Source of the DNA: Flammeovirga sp. OC4
GTDB lineage: Bacteria > Bacteroidota > Bacteroidia > Cytophagales > Flammeovirgaceae
Length of the DNA: 61,157 bases
Direction: 5' to 3'
Assembly: GCF_000812565.1 (NCBI RefSeq)
Contig: NZ_JTAM01000069.1
Span: 1 to 61,157 of the forward strand
Shown here: positions 19,614 to 28,479 of the stretch, in pieces
Layout of the letters: every line of letters begins with the position of its first letter
Position numbering within the stretch: the stretch's first letter is position 1
Program-made: the position numbers and the translations under genes
Notes under the pieces: generated by a model
Seen by the model: the letters and a program-made list of their open reading frames with translations, nothing else
Told to the model about the DNA's origin: nothing
Databases searched by the model: none

Positions 19614-20057
19614 ATGAATTTAAAAGATATTGCTTCAGTAGCTGGTAAACCTGGCTTATTTAAGATTGTTAAACCATCACGTACAGGTGTAATTGTAGAA
19701 TCTTTAGAAGTAAAGCCTAAGAAAACTATTGTGAATGCAAGCCAAAGAATCTCTATTTTGAAAGAGATTTCTATGTATGTAACAGGTGAAGCTGAAGAAT
19801 CAGTAGCTTTAGAGGAAGTTTTCCAATCGATCAAATCTAAATTTGGTGTAGGTATCTTAACTGATATTGATACAAAAAGTGAAGATGACTTAGAAGATTT
19901 TATTACTTCAGTATTACCAAACTGGGATCAAGACCGTATTTACACTTCTGATATTAAAAAATTAGTGACATGGTACAATAAGCTTTCAGAGTTTTACCCT
20001 GAAGCTTTAGAAGATACAGAAGAAGAATCAAAAGACGAAGAAGCGTCTGCTGAGTAA
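19614..20057 (+). CDS. DUF5606 family protein
   Basis: This 147-residue soluble acidic protein opens with MNLKDIASVAGKPGLFKIVK, the typical start of the Bacteroidota family DUF5606. It continues with a compact alpha/beta region (IVESLEVKPKKTIVNASQRISILKEISMY) and ends in a Glu/Asp-rich tail. The family is widely conserved in the phylum but has no known function. It lies 364 bp after rpoB behind a terminator, so the two are probably transcribed separately. A hairpin directly follows. Confidence 0.82.
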   Translation: MNLKDIASVAGKPGLFKIVKPSRTGVIVESLEVKPKKTIVNASQRISILKEISMYVTGEAEESVALEEVFQSIKSKFGVGILTDIDTKSEDDLEDFITSVLPNWDQDRIYTSDIKKLVTWYNKLSEFYPEALEDTEEESKDEEASAE

Positions 20058-20075
20058 TAGTCATTCTTTCTATGG

Positions 20076-20110
20076 AGAGGCTTGAAAATTATGATTTTCA
20101 AGCCTCTTTT
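20076..20110. terminator. Bidirectional terminator between DUF5606 and the receiver gene
   Basis: A 14-bp perfect stem (AGAGGCTTGAAAAT and its complement) has a four-base loop TATG and is followed by TTTT. It overlaps the end of the minus-strand receiver gene (stop at 20109), so it serves both converging transcripts. Confidence 0.85.
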
Positions 20111-20522
20111 AGTTTGGGAAAAACTCTTCTAATACATTTTGAAAACCATCTTTTGTCAATGGTTTAGTCATGAATTTTTTGACTGCTGGATGCTTCTCTC
20201 CTCTACTCTTATCATCCGGATTTAAGCTTGTTGTGAGCATTACTACAATCGTGTTATCAACAAGTTCAGAAGGCATACTTTCAAACTCATCTAGAAACTC
20301 CCAACCATTCATTCTAGGCATATTAATATCTAGAAAGATTAGAAGAGGTTCATCTTCATCAATAATTTGCTTCTTAAGGAAATCAAGACCTTGTTGGGCC
20401 AGCATTTTAATTTCAATTTTAGCATCAGTTAGCTTTGATGATTTAATGATCATTTCGTGAAGAAAATTTACAGGTTCATCATCATCTATTAATAATATTT
20501 GGTTCAATTTTTCTCGGTTCAT
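20109..20522 (-). CDS. Single-domain receiver protein (CheY/Rcp-like)
   Basis: This 137-residue protein is a complete receiver domain with no output domain. It has the acidic pair in LIDDDEPVN, the phospho-acceptor Asp in LIFLDINMPRMNG, the switch threonine in VVMLTTSLNP and the lysine in FMTKPLT. Its start overlaps the stop of the upstream histidine kinase gene by four bases, so the two are translationally coupled. It is probably the direct phosphorylation partner of that kinase, acting as a diffusible signal or relay rather than a DNA-binding regulator. Confidence 0.9.
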   Translation of the reverse strand: MNREKLNQILLIDDDEPVNFLHEMIIKSSKLTDAKIEIKMLAQQGLDFLKKQIIDEDEPLLIFLDINMPRMNGWEFLDEFESMPSELVDNTIVVMLTTSLNPDDKSRGEKHPAVKKFMTKPLTKDGFQNVLEEFFPN

Positions 20523-22138
20523 TCTTCTTCTGTGTTAATAGTAAAATAAAAAGTACTACCTACTCCAACTTCTGATTCTACCCAGATTTGCCCATGGTGT
20601 AGGTCAATAATTTTTTGGCAATGGGCTAGTCCAATTCCTGTACCTTCACCATCACTTTTTGAGGTGAGTCTTTGAAAAATAATAAAGATTTTCTGTCGGA
20701 ATTTCTCATCTATACCAATCCCATTGTCTTGGATCCCAAACATCCATTCACCGTCTATGTGAGCAGATGAAATTTTGATAAAAGGAGCTTCGGTTGGTTT
20801 TCTAAATTTAATAGCATTACTAATCAAGTTTTGGAATAATAGTCTTAACTCAAGCGGATAGCCATAAACGACTGGCAAATCAACATATTCAATGATGGTA
20901 TTAGTTTCTTCGATGACAACTTGCATATCGTCTTGAACATGGCCCAGGATTTCATTGATGTTTACTCTTTTTAATTCTCTGTTTTTGCCAAGCCTGGAAT
21001 ATTCAAGAAGTCCATGAATAAGCATTGACATCCTTTTGGATGCTTGACCAATATAATAAATAAACTTTTTAGATTCTTTATCTAATTGAGAAAGATCTTG
21101 CTCTTGTAGTAAATCAGAAAAACTTGAAATAGTTCTAAGAGGCTCTTGTAGGTCATGGGATGTAATAAAAGCAAACTGTTCAAGCTCTTTGTTTTTTCCT
21201 TGTAATACTTTTTGAGCTTTTTCCATCTCTTCTATCCTGATATGATCTAATTGATACATATACATATAGTCCATAATTATCCCTATAAATGGAATAACAT
21301 ATGAAATTGATTTCAAGAAGTGTGCAATGTTAAAATGTTCATCAAAAAGTCTATCTGACCCTACAGCCATATGAATTTGAGTTGCAATTGCTGGAAGCAT
21401 ACTCCACAAAAGTGCCTCAACAAATACTCCTGGATCCTTCCTTTTGAGTGTTGGAATAAGGATTGTAAAAAGAATAACATAAAGGACCAAAGGAATAATA
21501 TCGTAAGGTCTGCTGATCCAAAAATTAGGGTAATATGTATTCGGTAAGGCAGTTGCAACAGCACAATAGTGGACAATACCGTATGTAATAATAAATACAA
21601 TAAAACAGATTACCCACATAATATGGTTCTTTCTATACTTAAGAATTACATCGTTATAGTTAATAACAAGGGCGATGCCTAATAATAGTATTGTAGAATT
21701 GAATATTCTTGAAAGGGTCCAGGTAAATGGAATAAAGTTATCATTAAAAGCAATAGATTCAATGATATTAGCTGCTGCTAAGGTATGAAAGGCATCCATA
21801 CATCCTGCAAAGAAGAGTACAATACCTATGATTGGAGCTGTAGTATTACCGGTCATCTTATATTGGATAAAACTTAAAGCAGCAGTTGAAAGGGCGATCG
21901 TAACGCCACTCCATTCCAATATGAGATGAACGAAAAAGCCAATATACTCTTCAAAAATAAGAGAGCGAACACTTACATTGTCTAATAATGAATCTTCGAT
22001 ATGATGAATTGAAGGGTTTCCAAAATTAAAAAATGTAAGCTGCATTATAAGGGGAGCTATACTTACAAAAATCGTAGCCCCTATAATTCCTCTTGGTAAT
22101 TTAGCAATGTACTTGCTGGTTTCTTCTGTTTTTAACAT
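20519..22138 (-). CDS. Seven-helix (MASE3-like) sensor histidine kinase
   Basis: This 539-residue protein has about seven or eight membrane helices in residues 15-300 resembling the MASE3 sensor region (IIGIVLFFAGCMDAFHTLAA). A short coiled coil leads into a histidine kinase core. The phospho-accepting His lies in FITSHDLQEPLRTIS near residue 330. The ATPase has N box LISNAIKF, DNGIGID and GTGIGLAHCQKI. No PAS or GAF domain intervenes. It forms a coupled pair with the receiver gene through a four-base overlap. The signal is probably sensed in or at the membrane and is unknown. Confidence 0.88.
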   Translation of the reverse strand: MLKTEETSKYIAKLPRGIIGATIFVSIAPLIMQLTFFNFGNPSIHHIEDSLLDNVSVRSLIFEEYIGFFVHLILEWSGVTIALSTAALSFIQYKMTGNTTAPIIGIVLFFAGCMDAFHTLAAANIIESIAFNDNFIPFTWTLSRIFNSTILLLGIALVINYNDVILKYRKNHIMWVICFIVFIITYGIVHYCAVATALPNTYYPNFWISRPYDIIPLVLYVILFTILIPTLKRKDPGVFVEALLWSMLPAIATQIHMAVGSDRLFDEHFNIAHFLKSISYVIPFIGIIMDYMYMYQLDHIRIEEMEKAQKVLQGKNKELEQFAFITSHDLQEPLRTISSFSDLLQEQDLSQLDKESKKFIYYIGQASKRMSMLIHGLLEYSRLGKNRELKRVNINEILGHVQDDMQVVIEETNTIIEYVDLPVVYGYPLELRLLFQNLISNAIKFRKPTEAPFIKISSAHIDGEWMFGIQDNGIGIDEKFRQKIFIIFQRLTSKSDGEGTGIGLAHCQKIIDLHHGQIWVESEVGVGSTFYFTINTEEE

Positions 22139-22284
22139 GCAATTAAAGGGCCTCTAAAATTAGTTCAATAAGATACTCATTTTTAAAAAGGGCCCCTACA
22201 ATCTACTTGCAATTTCTATAGATGTTAAAATCAATTATTTATAAAGTACTTTTTATGTACTAAATTCATGAAACATTACATGCA

Positions 22285-22320
22285 AAAATGCCGAAATGAA
22301 CTTTCATTCACTCGGCATTT
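22285..22320 (-). terminator. Terminator after the PHP/PolX-like gene
   Basis: AAATGCCG pairs with CGGCATTT, extended by an inner TGAA/TTCA pairing, about 20 bases beyond the stop of the minus-strand gene. A/T-rich sequence flanks it. Confidence 0.65.
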
Positions 22321-22340
22321 ATATGAATAATTATACTATT

Positions 22341-24023
22341 CTATTTTTTTCTGGATTGGAAGTATTTATCTATTTCTTCTCTATTAAGAGCATTAAATGT
22401 CATCTCTTTACTAAGTCCTCCTTTTTGGCCTACGAGCAATCCGTAATGCATATCGTTGTACCCCTCTACAGCATGAGCATCTGGGTTTAACGATAGTTTT
22501 ACGCCTTTTTCTAGTGCATAATGTACCCATCTCCAATCAAGATCTAAACGCCATGGACTCGAATTAATTTCAATGACTACACCGTATTCAGCACATGCAT
22601 CGATGACTGCTTTATGATCGATTGGATAGCCTTCTCTTCGTAATAATAATCTTCCAGTTGGATGACCAAGGATAGTTGTTGCCGGATGTTGAATGGCTTT
22701 AATTAAACGTTCTGTTGCCTTTTCCTTTGTCATTGTCAACGGTGAATGAATCGAAGAAACAACAAAATCAAAAGTAGCCAGTACATCATCATCATAATCC
22801 AAACTACCATCAGAAAGAATATCAGACTCAATCCCTTTGAAAATTTTAAAAGGAGCTAATTCCTTATTCAATTCATCGATTTCTTGGTGCTGTTGTTCTA
22901 TTCTTTCTACAGAAAGACCATTGGCATAAAAAGCTGTTTTGGAGTGATCAGAAATCCCTAAGTATTCATACCCTTGCTCTTTCAAATAAACAGCCATTTC
23001 TCTCAATGTATTCTGCCCATCAGAATAGTCAGAGTGATTATGTAAAGAACCTTTGAGATCACTATCCTGAACTAGTTCTGGGATTCCATTTTTTACAAAA
23101 TCTTCATCAAAAAGACCTTCTCTTAGCGGAGCTGGGAAGAAAGGAAGACCTGCTTTTTCATATATTTCTTCTACAGAATTTACTTCTTCTTTTCTCAACA
23201 CTTCAGCCAAAGACATATTTCCTTCTTTTTGTAATTGAAGGTGCTGAACAGTCGCACTTTTTTGGAAAGATAGTTTGATAAATTCTTCAGAAGAAGTTAC
23301 GAATATTTCTAACAGACTTTCGTTTTCACCGATTGTACCTCTTAAAGTAAGAGGAATACTCTTTTCAAAATCAATTGAAACATCCTCATATTCCTCTATG
23401 ACTTCTATAAGGGAAGATGAGCTTTCAGTTGCAATAGTGAACTGGAATGTTTCGACTACTTCTCTATGTAATGACAATGCTCCAGCCGTAGCCACCTGAA
23501 GGTTTTTCTTCTGCAGAAAAGCAATAAAGTCATTGGCTACAACTTCTGCTTTTGCATAATGCATTCGTTTACGGTTTTCCTGTAGGAAAAGTACTTGTTG
23601 AAGGATTTTAGCTTCAGTTTTAGCAGCAAAACCTTTTAACGTTTGTACTTTATTTTCTTCACAAGCCACCTTTAGTTTCTCTAAAGAATCAATTTCTAAT
23701 TCTTTCCAGAGTGTAGCAATTTTCTTTGGACCTACACCACTCAATCCCATCATTTCAATGACGCCTTTTGGTGTTTGCTCTTCCAATTCGTCTAATTCCT
23801 TGAAAGTACCCGTTTCAAAAAGAGTCGTGAGTTTTTCTGCCATCGTTTTTGATAAACCCACTCCCACGAGACCGTCTTGATCTAAAGAGATTAAAGGTGT
23901 ACCGGCATTTTCCATGCTTTGAATAGCTGAACTATAGGCTCTTGTTTTAAAAGGGTTGGCACCGTGCAGTTCCATTAATGAAGTCGTTAAACGGAACTTT
24001 TTGATTATATCTTTATTTGTCAT
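22341..24023 (-). CDS. PolX-like protein: HhH + degenerate polymerase core + intact PHP domain
   Basis: This 560-residue protein has the architecture of bacterial PolX. Helix-hairpin-helix segments occupy about 1-130 (MMGLSGVGPKKIATLW), a polymerase-beta-like region about 150-320 and a PHP phosphoesterase domain 326-550. The PHP metal ligands are all present (LHNHSDYSDG, ISDHS, GIESDIL, SSIHS, GHPTGRLL, NPDAH). The palm motif that normally reads AGS...DIDL here reads AGALSLHREVVETFQFTI. The catalytic Gly-Ser and the aspartate pair are gone, so nucleotide transfer is unlikely. The protein may act as a DNA-binding 3'-5' exonuclease or phosphoesterase in repair. It is monocistronic. Confidence 0.85.
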   Translation of the reverse strand: MTNKDIIKKFRLTTSLMELHGANPFKTRAYSSAIQSMENAGTPLISLDQDGLVGVGLSKTMAEKLTTLFETGTFKELDELEEQTPKGVIEMMGLSGVGPKKIATLWKELEIDSLEKLKVACEENKVQTLKGFAAKTEAKILQQVLFLQENRKRMHYAKAEVVANDFIAFLQKKNLQVATAGALSLHREVVETFQFTIATESSSSLIEVIEEYEDVSIDFEKSIPLTLRGTIGENESLLEIFVTSSEEFIKLSFQKSATVQHLQLQKEGNMSLAEVLRKEEVNSVEEIYEKAGLPFFPAPLREGLFDEDFVKNGIPELVQDSDLKGSLHNHSDYSDGQNTLREMAVYLKEQGYEYLGISDHSKTAFYANGLSVERIEQQHQEIDELNKELAPFKIFKGIESDILSDGSLDYDDDVLATFDFVVSSIHSPLTMTKEKATERLIKAIQHPATTILGHPTGRLLLRREGYPIDHKAVIDACAEYGVVIEINSSPWRLDLDWRWVHYALEKGVKLSLNPDAHAVEGYNDMHYGLLVGQKGGLSKEMTFNALNREEIDKYFQSRKK

Positions 24024-24163
24024 TGTCTGTATTGAAATTGAGGTTTAAAGTTAAGAAAAAGAGTGATTAATGAAGAATGATAAGCCGATTTATAATAAAC
24101 TTTAATTCGTCGATAAAAAGCCTTGATTGGTAGATTGTACTTCTTTCAGAATAATGTCAAGAC

Positions 24164-24171
24164 TACATTTG
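24164..24171 (+). promoter_or_regulatory. Candidate -7 element of the DUF1566 lipoprotein gene
   Basis: TACATTTG matches TAnnTTTG exactly, 29 bp before ATG 24201, a sensible leader length. The -33 element is not clear. Confidence 0.45.
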
Positions 24172-24200
24172 AATAACATTAATCTTAAAGATCAATCATC

Positions 24201-25496
24201 ATGAATAAATCTATTTTTAGACTAAGCATACTAACAGGACTTTTGGCTTTTATGACTTTTAGTTTTACTTCTTGTTCCCAGGAAGATGAAATCATTGAAG
24301 AAACGGAGGAAAACCCTGAAGTTCCTGGAAATAATTTGCCTGATATATCAGGATACCCGGTTGTGGGAACGAATCAAACTACCTTTTTTAATAATTCACA
24401 AGCCACAACAACACAAGTTGAAGGAGATGATTTTTATGGTCAGAATGCGAACTATTTAGGTAATGTACCTTCTTATACAGACAATAACGATGGCACGGTG
24501 ACGGATAATGTTACGGGCTTAATGTGGCAGCAGAGCTTTGACCACAATGGAGATGGAACGATTGATGTCAATGATAAACTGACTTACAATGAAATTCTAG
24601 CTTTAGTAGAAAATGGTTTCTCTTATGCAGGCTATTCTGATTGGAGAGTACCAACAATCAAAGAGATGTATTCACTGATAATGTACAGTGGAAAAGATAT
24701 TGCTCCAGAAAGTACTTCAACGTCAAATTTGACACCCTTTATTGATAACAGTACTTTTGAATTTGCTTATGGAGATGTAAGTGCGGGTGAAAGATTGATC
24801 GATATGCAATGTGCCACGACCAATGTTTATGTGAGTAAAGAAGTAGAAACATTAGTATTTGGTGTCAACTTCGCAGATGGTCGTATTAAAGGTTATGGAA
24901 CTAATAATCCTCATGGAAGTGGTGATAAGGCTTTCAATTACTTATTGGTTAGAGGAAATGCTACTTATGGTCAAAATGACTATACTGATAATGGAGATGG
25001 AACAGTGACGGATAAAATGACAGGTTTGATGTGGTCAACAGCTGATAATGGAGAAGCAATTTTATGGCAAGATGCTTTGAAATATGCTGAAAACAGTGAG
25101 TTGGCAGGTCATACAGATTGGAGATTGCCGGATGCGAAAGAACTGCAGAGTATTGTTGATTATGACCGTTCGCCTGCTACACATAATTCTGCTTCTATTG
25201 ATCCTGTTTTTGAATGCACAACGATTATCAATGAAAGGGATGAGGAAGATTTCCCTTGGTATTGGTCAAGTACTACCCATGAGTCTATGGCGAATAAAGG
25301 AGGAGGTAGTGCTGTTTATGTGGCTTTTGGTAGAAGCTTAGGAAATATGAACGGATGGATCGATATTCATGGTGCAGGTTCTCAAAGAAGTGATCCTAAA
25401 ACTGGAGATCCCGCAGACTATGAAGAGGGCTTTGGGCCTCAGGGTGATGCAATCAGAATTTATAATTATGTTCGATTAGTAAGAACAGTAGAATAG
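24201..25496 (+). CDS. Lipoprotein with two DUF1566 (Lcl C-terminal-like) domains
   Basis: This 431-residue lipoprotein has a signal peptide ending in FSFTSCSQ and an acidic linker after the cysteine. Two related DUF1566 repeats begin near residues 90 and 265. Each opens with a calcium-loop-like DNxDGTVTDxxTGLMW and carries the xDWRxPxxKE motif (YSDWRVPTIKEMYSL, HTDWRLPDAKELQSI). Such domains are found in secreted adhesins and binding proteins. Surface exposure is likely, ligand unknown. It is followed by a hairpin, so it is probably transcribed on its own. Confidence 0.85.
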   Translation: MNKSIFRLSILTGLLAFMTFSFTSCSQEDEIIEETEENPEVPGNNLPDISGYPVVGTNQTTFFNNSQATTTQVEGDDFYGQNANYLGNVPSYTDNNDGTVTDNVTGLMWQQSFDHNGDGTIDVNDKLTYNEILALVENGFSYAGYSDWRVPTIKEMYSLIMYSGKDIAPESTSTSNLTPFIDNSTFEFAYGDVSAGERLIDMQCATTNVYVSKEVETLVFGVNFADGRIKGYGTNNPHGSGDKAFNYLLVRGNATYGQNDYTDNGDGTVTDKMTGLMWSTADNGEAILWQDALKYAENSELAGHTDWRLPDAKELQSIVDYDRSPATHNSASIDPVFECTTIINERDEEDFPWYWSSTTHESMANKGGGSAVYVAFGRSLGNMNGWIDIHGAGSQRSDPKTGDPADYEEGFGPQGDAIRIYNYVRLVRTVE

Positions 25497-25509
25497 AGTG
25501 TTTTTTGAG

Positions 25510-25543
25510 GTAAGAGGTAAAAGAGTATTTTCTTTCCTCTTAC
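25510..25543 (+). terminator. Terminator after the DUF1566 lipoprotein
   Basis: GTAAGAGG pairs with CCTCTTAC around an 18-base loop, starting 13 bases after the stop codon. The tail TCTATTTC is only moderately T-rich. Confidence 0.6.
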
Positions 25544-25597
25544 TCTATTTCACTAAAATACCTTTCTATTTTTACTATGAAATAGCTATTAAATAAA

Positions 25598-26665
25598 ATG
25601 CAGAAGCAGGTCAATCAGGTTCCATTTATTCTAACCACCCTGGTGTGGTTACTTTTATTCTCCATGCCTTTGTTGTTTGGGGATTATGAGAACGGAATAA
25701 AATGGAATCACATTCAGAAAATTTGGGCAGAGTATGCAGTGTTGTTGATGGTTTATCTTGTCAATCACTTTTACTTTATGCCAAAATTCTTTTTCAAAGA
25801 TAAAAAGGTCAAGTACTTTATTCTTGTTGGGGTAAGTATTGTCACTTTATCTGTGGTGGTGTATTATCTGCACACCTATTTTGAAAATCAGCGTTTGCCA
25901 AGGATGAGACCTAGAGAGCATTTTCCCCCTATACATCCTCCCCATCATGAAATAATTAGACAGAAAGAATTTGTGCCTCCATATGCTAATTTTATTATCC
26001 TAAGTATTCTGTTGATTGGGTTTGATTCTAGTCTTTTATTTTTCAGTAAATGGACGAAATCGGAGCAAAATAAATTGAAGGCAGAGAAGGAGAATATCGC
26101 TAACAAAATGGCTTTCTTGAAGACCCAGATCAGTCCGCATTTCTTTATGAATACTTTAAATAATATTCATGCATTAATTGATTTTGATAAAGAAAAAGCG
26201 CAGGAAGCGATCATTAGTTTATCGCATATGATGGACTATATGCTCTATGATTCGCAATCTTCAAAAAGTTCTCTTTCTGAGGAAATTAATTTTATAAAAG
26301 GTTATATCGATTTGATGAAATTACGTTTGATGGATGATTTCGATCTAAAAGTGGAAATTCCTGATGAATTGCCTCAAGTAGAAGTGCCTCCTTTGTTGAC
26401 GATTTCATTAATAGAAAATGCATTTAAGTATGGCGTAAGTTATAATGAACCTGCTTTTATTCATTTGAAATACGCCATTGAAAATAATCAATTGCATTTC
26501 TTTATTTCTAACAGAATACATCAGCATCAGAAGAAAAATAAAGGATCTGGAATTGGATTAGCAAATACAGAAAAAAGACTGGACCTGCTGTTTGGTGATG
26601 TTTATTCTTTAGATATTAATCAGGAAAATAACATCTTTACTGTAAACCTAAAAATCCCGTTATGA
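25598..26665 (+). CDS. LytS/YehU-type sensor histidine kinase
   Basis: This 355-residue protein has four membrane helices (about 10-27, 42-62, 70-92 and 128-148) with a Pro/His-rich outside loop (PPIHPPHHE). A His_kinase domain contains the phospho-accepting His in QISPHFFMNTLNNIHALI. The ATP-binding part has LIENAFKYG and GSGIGLANTEKRL. It shares a four-base overlap with the LytTR regulator that follows and forms a classic LytS/LytR-type pair. Signal unknown. Confidence 0.92.
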   Translation: MQKQVNQVPFILTTLVWLLLFSMPLLFGDYENGIKWNHIQKIWAEYAVLLMVYLVNHFYFMPKFFFKDKKVKYFILVGVSIVTLSVVVYYLHTYFENQRLPRMRPREHFPPIHPPHHEIIRQKEFVPPYANFIILSILLIGFDSSLLFFSKWTKSEQNKLKAEKENIANKMAFLKTQISPHFFMNTLNNIHALIDFDKEKAQEAIISLSHMMDYMLYDSQSSKSSLSEEINFIKGYIDLMKLRLMDDFDLKVEIPDELPQVEVPPLLTISLIENAFKYGVSYNEPAFIHLKYAIENNQLHFFISNRIHQHQKKNKGSGIGLANTEKRLDLLFGDVYSLDINQENNIFTVNLKIPL

Positions 26666-27390
26666 TTAGATGTATTGCCATAGATGATGAACCTTTGGCG
26701 TTAAAGCAAATCCAAAGTTATGTGGAGAAGATTCCTTCTTTTCAATTGATAAAAACATTTACGAGTGCCATCAATGCTATTCAATTTTTGAATGAAGAAG
26801 AGGTAGACTTGATGTTTGTAGACATCAATATGCCGGATCTTTCAGGGATGGAATTTGTAAAATCATTAACCAACCCTCCGAAAGTGATTTTTACCACAGC
26901 TTATAGAGAATATGCGGTAGAAGGTTTTCAAGTGGATGCGGCAGATTATTTGGTGAAGCCTATCTCCTTTCCTGTATTTTCAAAGTCGTTGGAAAAAACG
27001 AAATCGAGGTACTTTTCTGAAACAAAACCTATTGAAGAAACTGAATCTACAGTAAAGAAAGAGAGCGATTTCCTGTTTATCAAAACGGATTATAAGATTG
27101 TCAGAATAAAGTTTGAGGAGATAAAATACATTGAAGGGATGAAGGATTATATCCGAATACACCTTGTGGAAGGTAAGCCTTTGATGATTTTATTTAGCTT
27201 GACGAAAGTAATGGATTTTCTTCCTTCAGAGAACTTTTTGAGAGTGCACCGTTCTTATATCGTTAATCTGAATGAGATTGTGAGTATAAGTAGGAATAGA
27301 ATTTACTTTGAGGGGGATGTTGTATTGCCGGTGAGTGATCAATATAAGGATAGCTTTCAGGAGTTTATAAATAAGCACTTTTTGAAGTAG
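26662..27390 (+). CDS. LytTR-family response regulator
   Basis: This 242-residue protein has a receiver domain at residues 1-120 (AIDDEPLA, acceptor Asp in MFVDINMPDLSG, lysine in YLVKPIS). A LytTR DNA-binding domain at about 145-240 contains IKYIEGMKDYIRIHL and FLRVHRSYIVNLNEI. Its start overlaps the kinase gene by four bases. LytTR proteins bind paired direct repeats near promoters. The only such repeat I noticed is at 57971-58005, with no proof of a link. Confidence 0.93.
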   Translation: MIRCIAIDDEPLALKQIQSYVEKIPSFQLIKTFTSAINAIQFLNEEEVDLMFVDINMPDLSGMEFVKSLTNPPKVIFTTAYREYAVEGFQVDAADYLVKPISFPVFSKSLEKTKSRYFSETKPIEETESTVKKESDFLFIKTDYKIVRIKFEEIKYIEGMKDYIRIHLVEGKPLMILFSLTKVMDFLPSENFLRVHRSYIVNLNEIVSISRNRIYFEGDVVLPVSDQYKDSFQEFINKHFLK

Positions 27391-27457
27391 TTATTTCCTT
27401 GTGATTTTTATAGACCTTTGGTCATGTGGCTTTGCGGGTAGACACATAGGTCAACCC

Positions 27458-28255
27458 CTACGAGGAGCTGACTAATTTTTCGAATACCTTCGGTAAAAAA
27501 CGTTTGATTAATACGGCCATTTTTTCTCTTGGCCTGCCGATTACCACTTCACTTTTTCCGTTTGTGACTGCTTTTACAATATCTTGAGCGGCTTTTTCAA
27601 CCGTAATTCCTTCTTTTCCTTCATCCAAATGCCCTTGTGTTGAACCATCACCCAAAAGAGCATTTTTGGCGAGGTCTGTTTTTACATACCCCGGTAAAAT
27701 ATTGGTAATTTGAAGATTGGGAATGATATTTTCAGCTCTTAAAGAATCAAAGAAACCTAAGAGTGCATGCTTGGAGGAAGAGTAAGCTGTTCTTTCAGGA
27801 ACACCGAATTTTCCTTGAACACTATTGATAGAAACAATAATAGGGTTTGAGACTTCTCTGAGGTAAGGTAATGAGGCTTTGGTAAGGTACAGTGGACCCC
27901 AGAAATTGACTTTAAAAATTTGTTCAAAAGTGTCGTATGAAGTTTCTTCAAAACCGGCTCTTTGACTGATTCCACCAATATGAAATATACAATCAATCTT
28001 TTGATAAATGGAATAAGCTTCCTTTGCTTTTTGATGTAAAATTTCTTTATTATCGGCAAGGTCTAGAGGTAAAATACTAACCTCTACTTTAGGGTCAATA
28101 TTCTTTTTTACTTCCTCTAATTTCTCTTGGTTTCTAGCTGAAAGTATCAGCTTTGGGAATTGCTGACTCAGTAGTAATGTTACCGCTTTTCCAATGCCAG
28201 AAGATGCCCCAGTAACCCAACAAACCTTGTTTTTAAACCTCATTTTTTTATCCAT
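27458..28255 (-). CDS. Short-chain dehydrogenase/reductase
   Basis: A 265-residue classical SDR from ATG 28255. A longer frame from TTG 28273 and a shorter one from ATG 28243 are possible. The Rossmann glycine motif is TGASSGIG, the catalytic Ser lies in VSINSVQG and the Tyr/Lys pair in YSSSK. An acidic residue near the end of beta-2 is absent and SARNQEKLEE follows, which suggests NADP use. The C-terminal extension GRPREKMAVLIKRFLPKVFEKL could associate with membranes, as in DHRS7-like lipid reductases. Substrate unknown. It is convergent with the LytTR gene. Confidence 0.87.
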   Translation of the reverse strand: MDKKMRFKNKVCWVTGASSGIGKAVTLLLSQQFPKLILSARNQEKLEEVKKNIDPKVEVSILPLDLADNKEILHQKAKEAYSIYQKIDCIFHIGGISQRAGFEETSYDTFEQIFKVNFWGPLYLTKASLPYLREVSNPIIVSINSVQGKFGVPERTAYSSSKHALLGFFDSLRAENIIPNLQITNILPGYVKTDLAKNALLGDGSTQGHLDEGKEGITVEKAAQDIVKAVTNGKSEVVIGRPREKMAVLIKRFLPKVFEKLVSSS

Positions 28256-28422
28256 GCCCGAAAATACAACCAATATTTAAATTAAAGGAATGTGTAAACA
28301 AAAGTTCAAGTTTCAATAGCAGATCGTTTTATTTTGAACTATTGACAAAAAGTAAGACAAAGATCATCTGTTGGAGAAGGTTAGTGGATCTTAATCACTG
28401 TTATGAATCAACAGATACTTCG

Positions 28423-28430
28423 TATATTTG
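28423..28430 (+). promoter_or_regulatory. Candidate -7 element of panB
   Basis: TATATTTG followed by CAA, 50 bp before ATG 28480, matches TAnnTTTG and is identical over 11 bases to the element before rpoB (15226). No strong -33 partner is visible. Confidence 0.5.
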
Positions 28431-28479
28431 CAAATCAATTTAACTAGATAGAGGAATTCATTATTAACATAAAAATCAA

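Noticed and set aside
22241-22256. AAAGTACTTTTTATG, like the right half of operator A
   Set aside because: The ACTTTG left half-site is missing and it is downstream of genes; likely chance.
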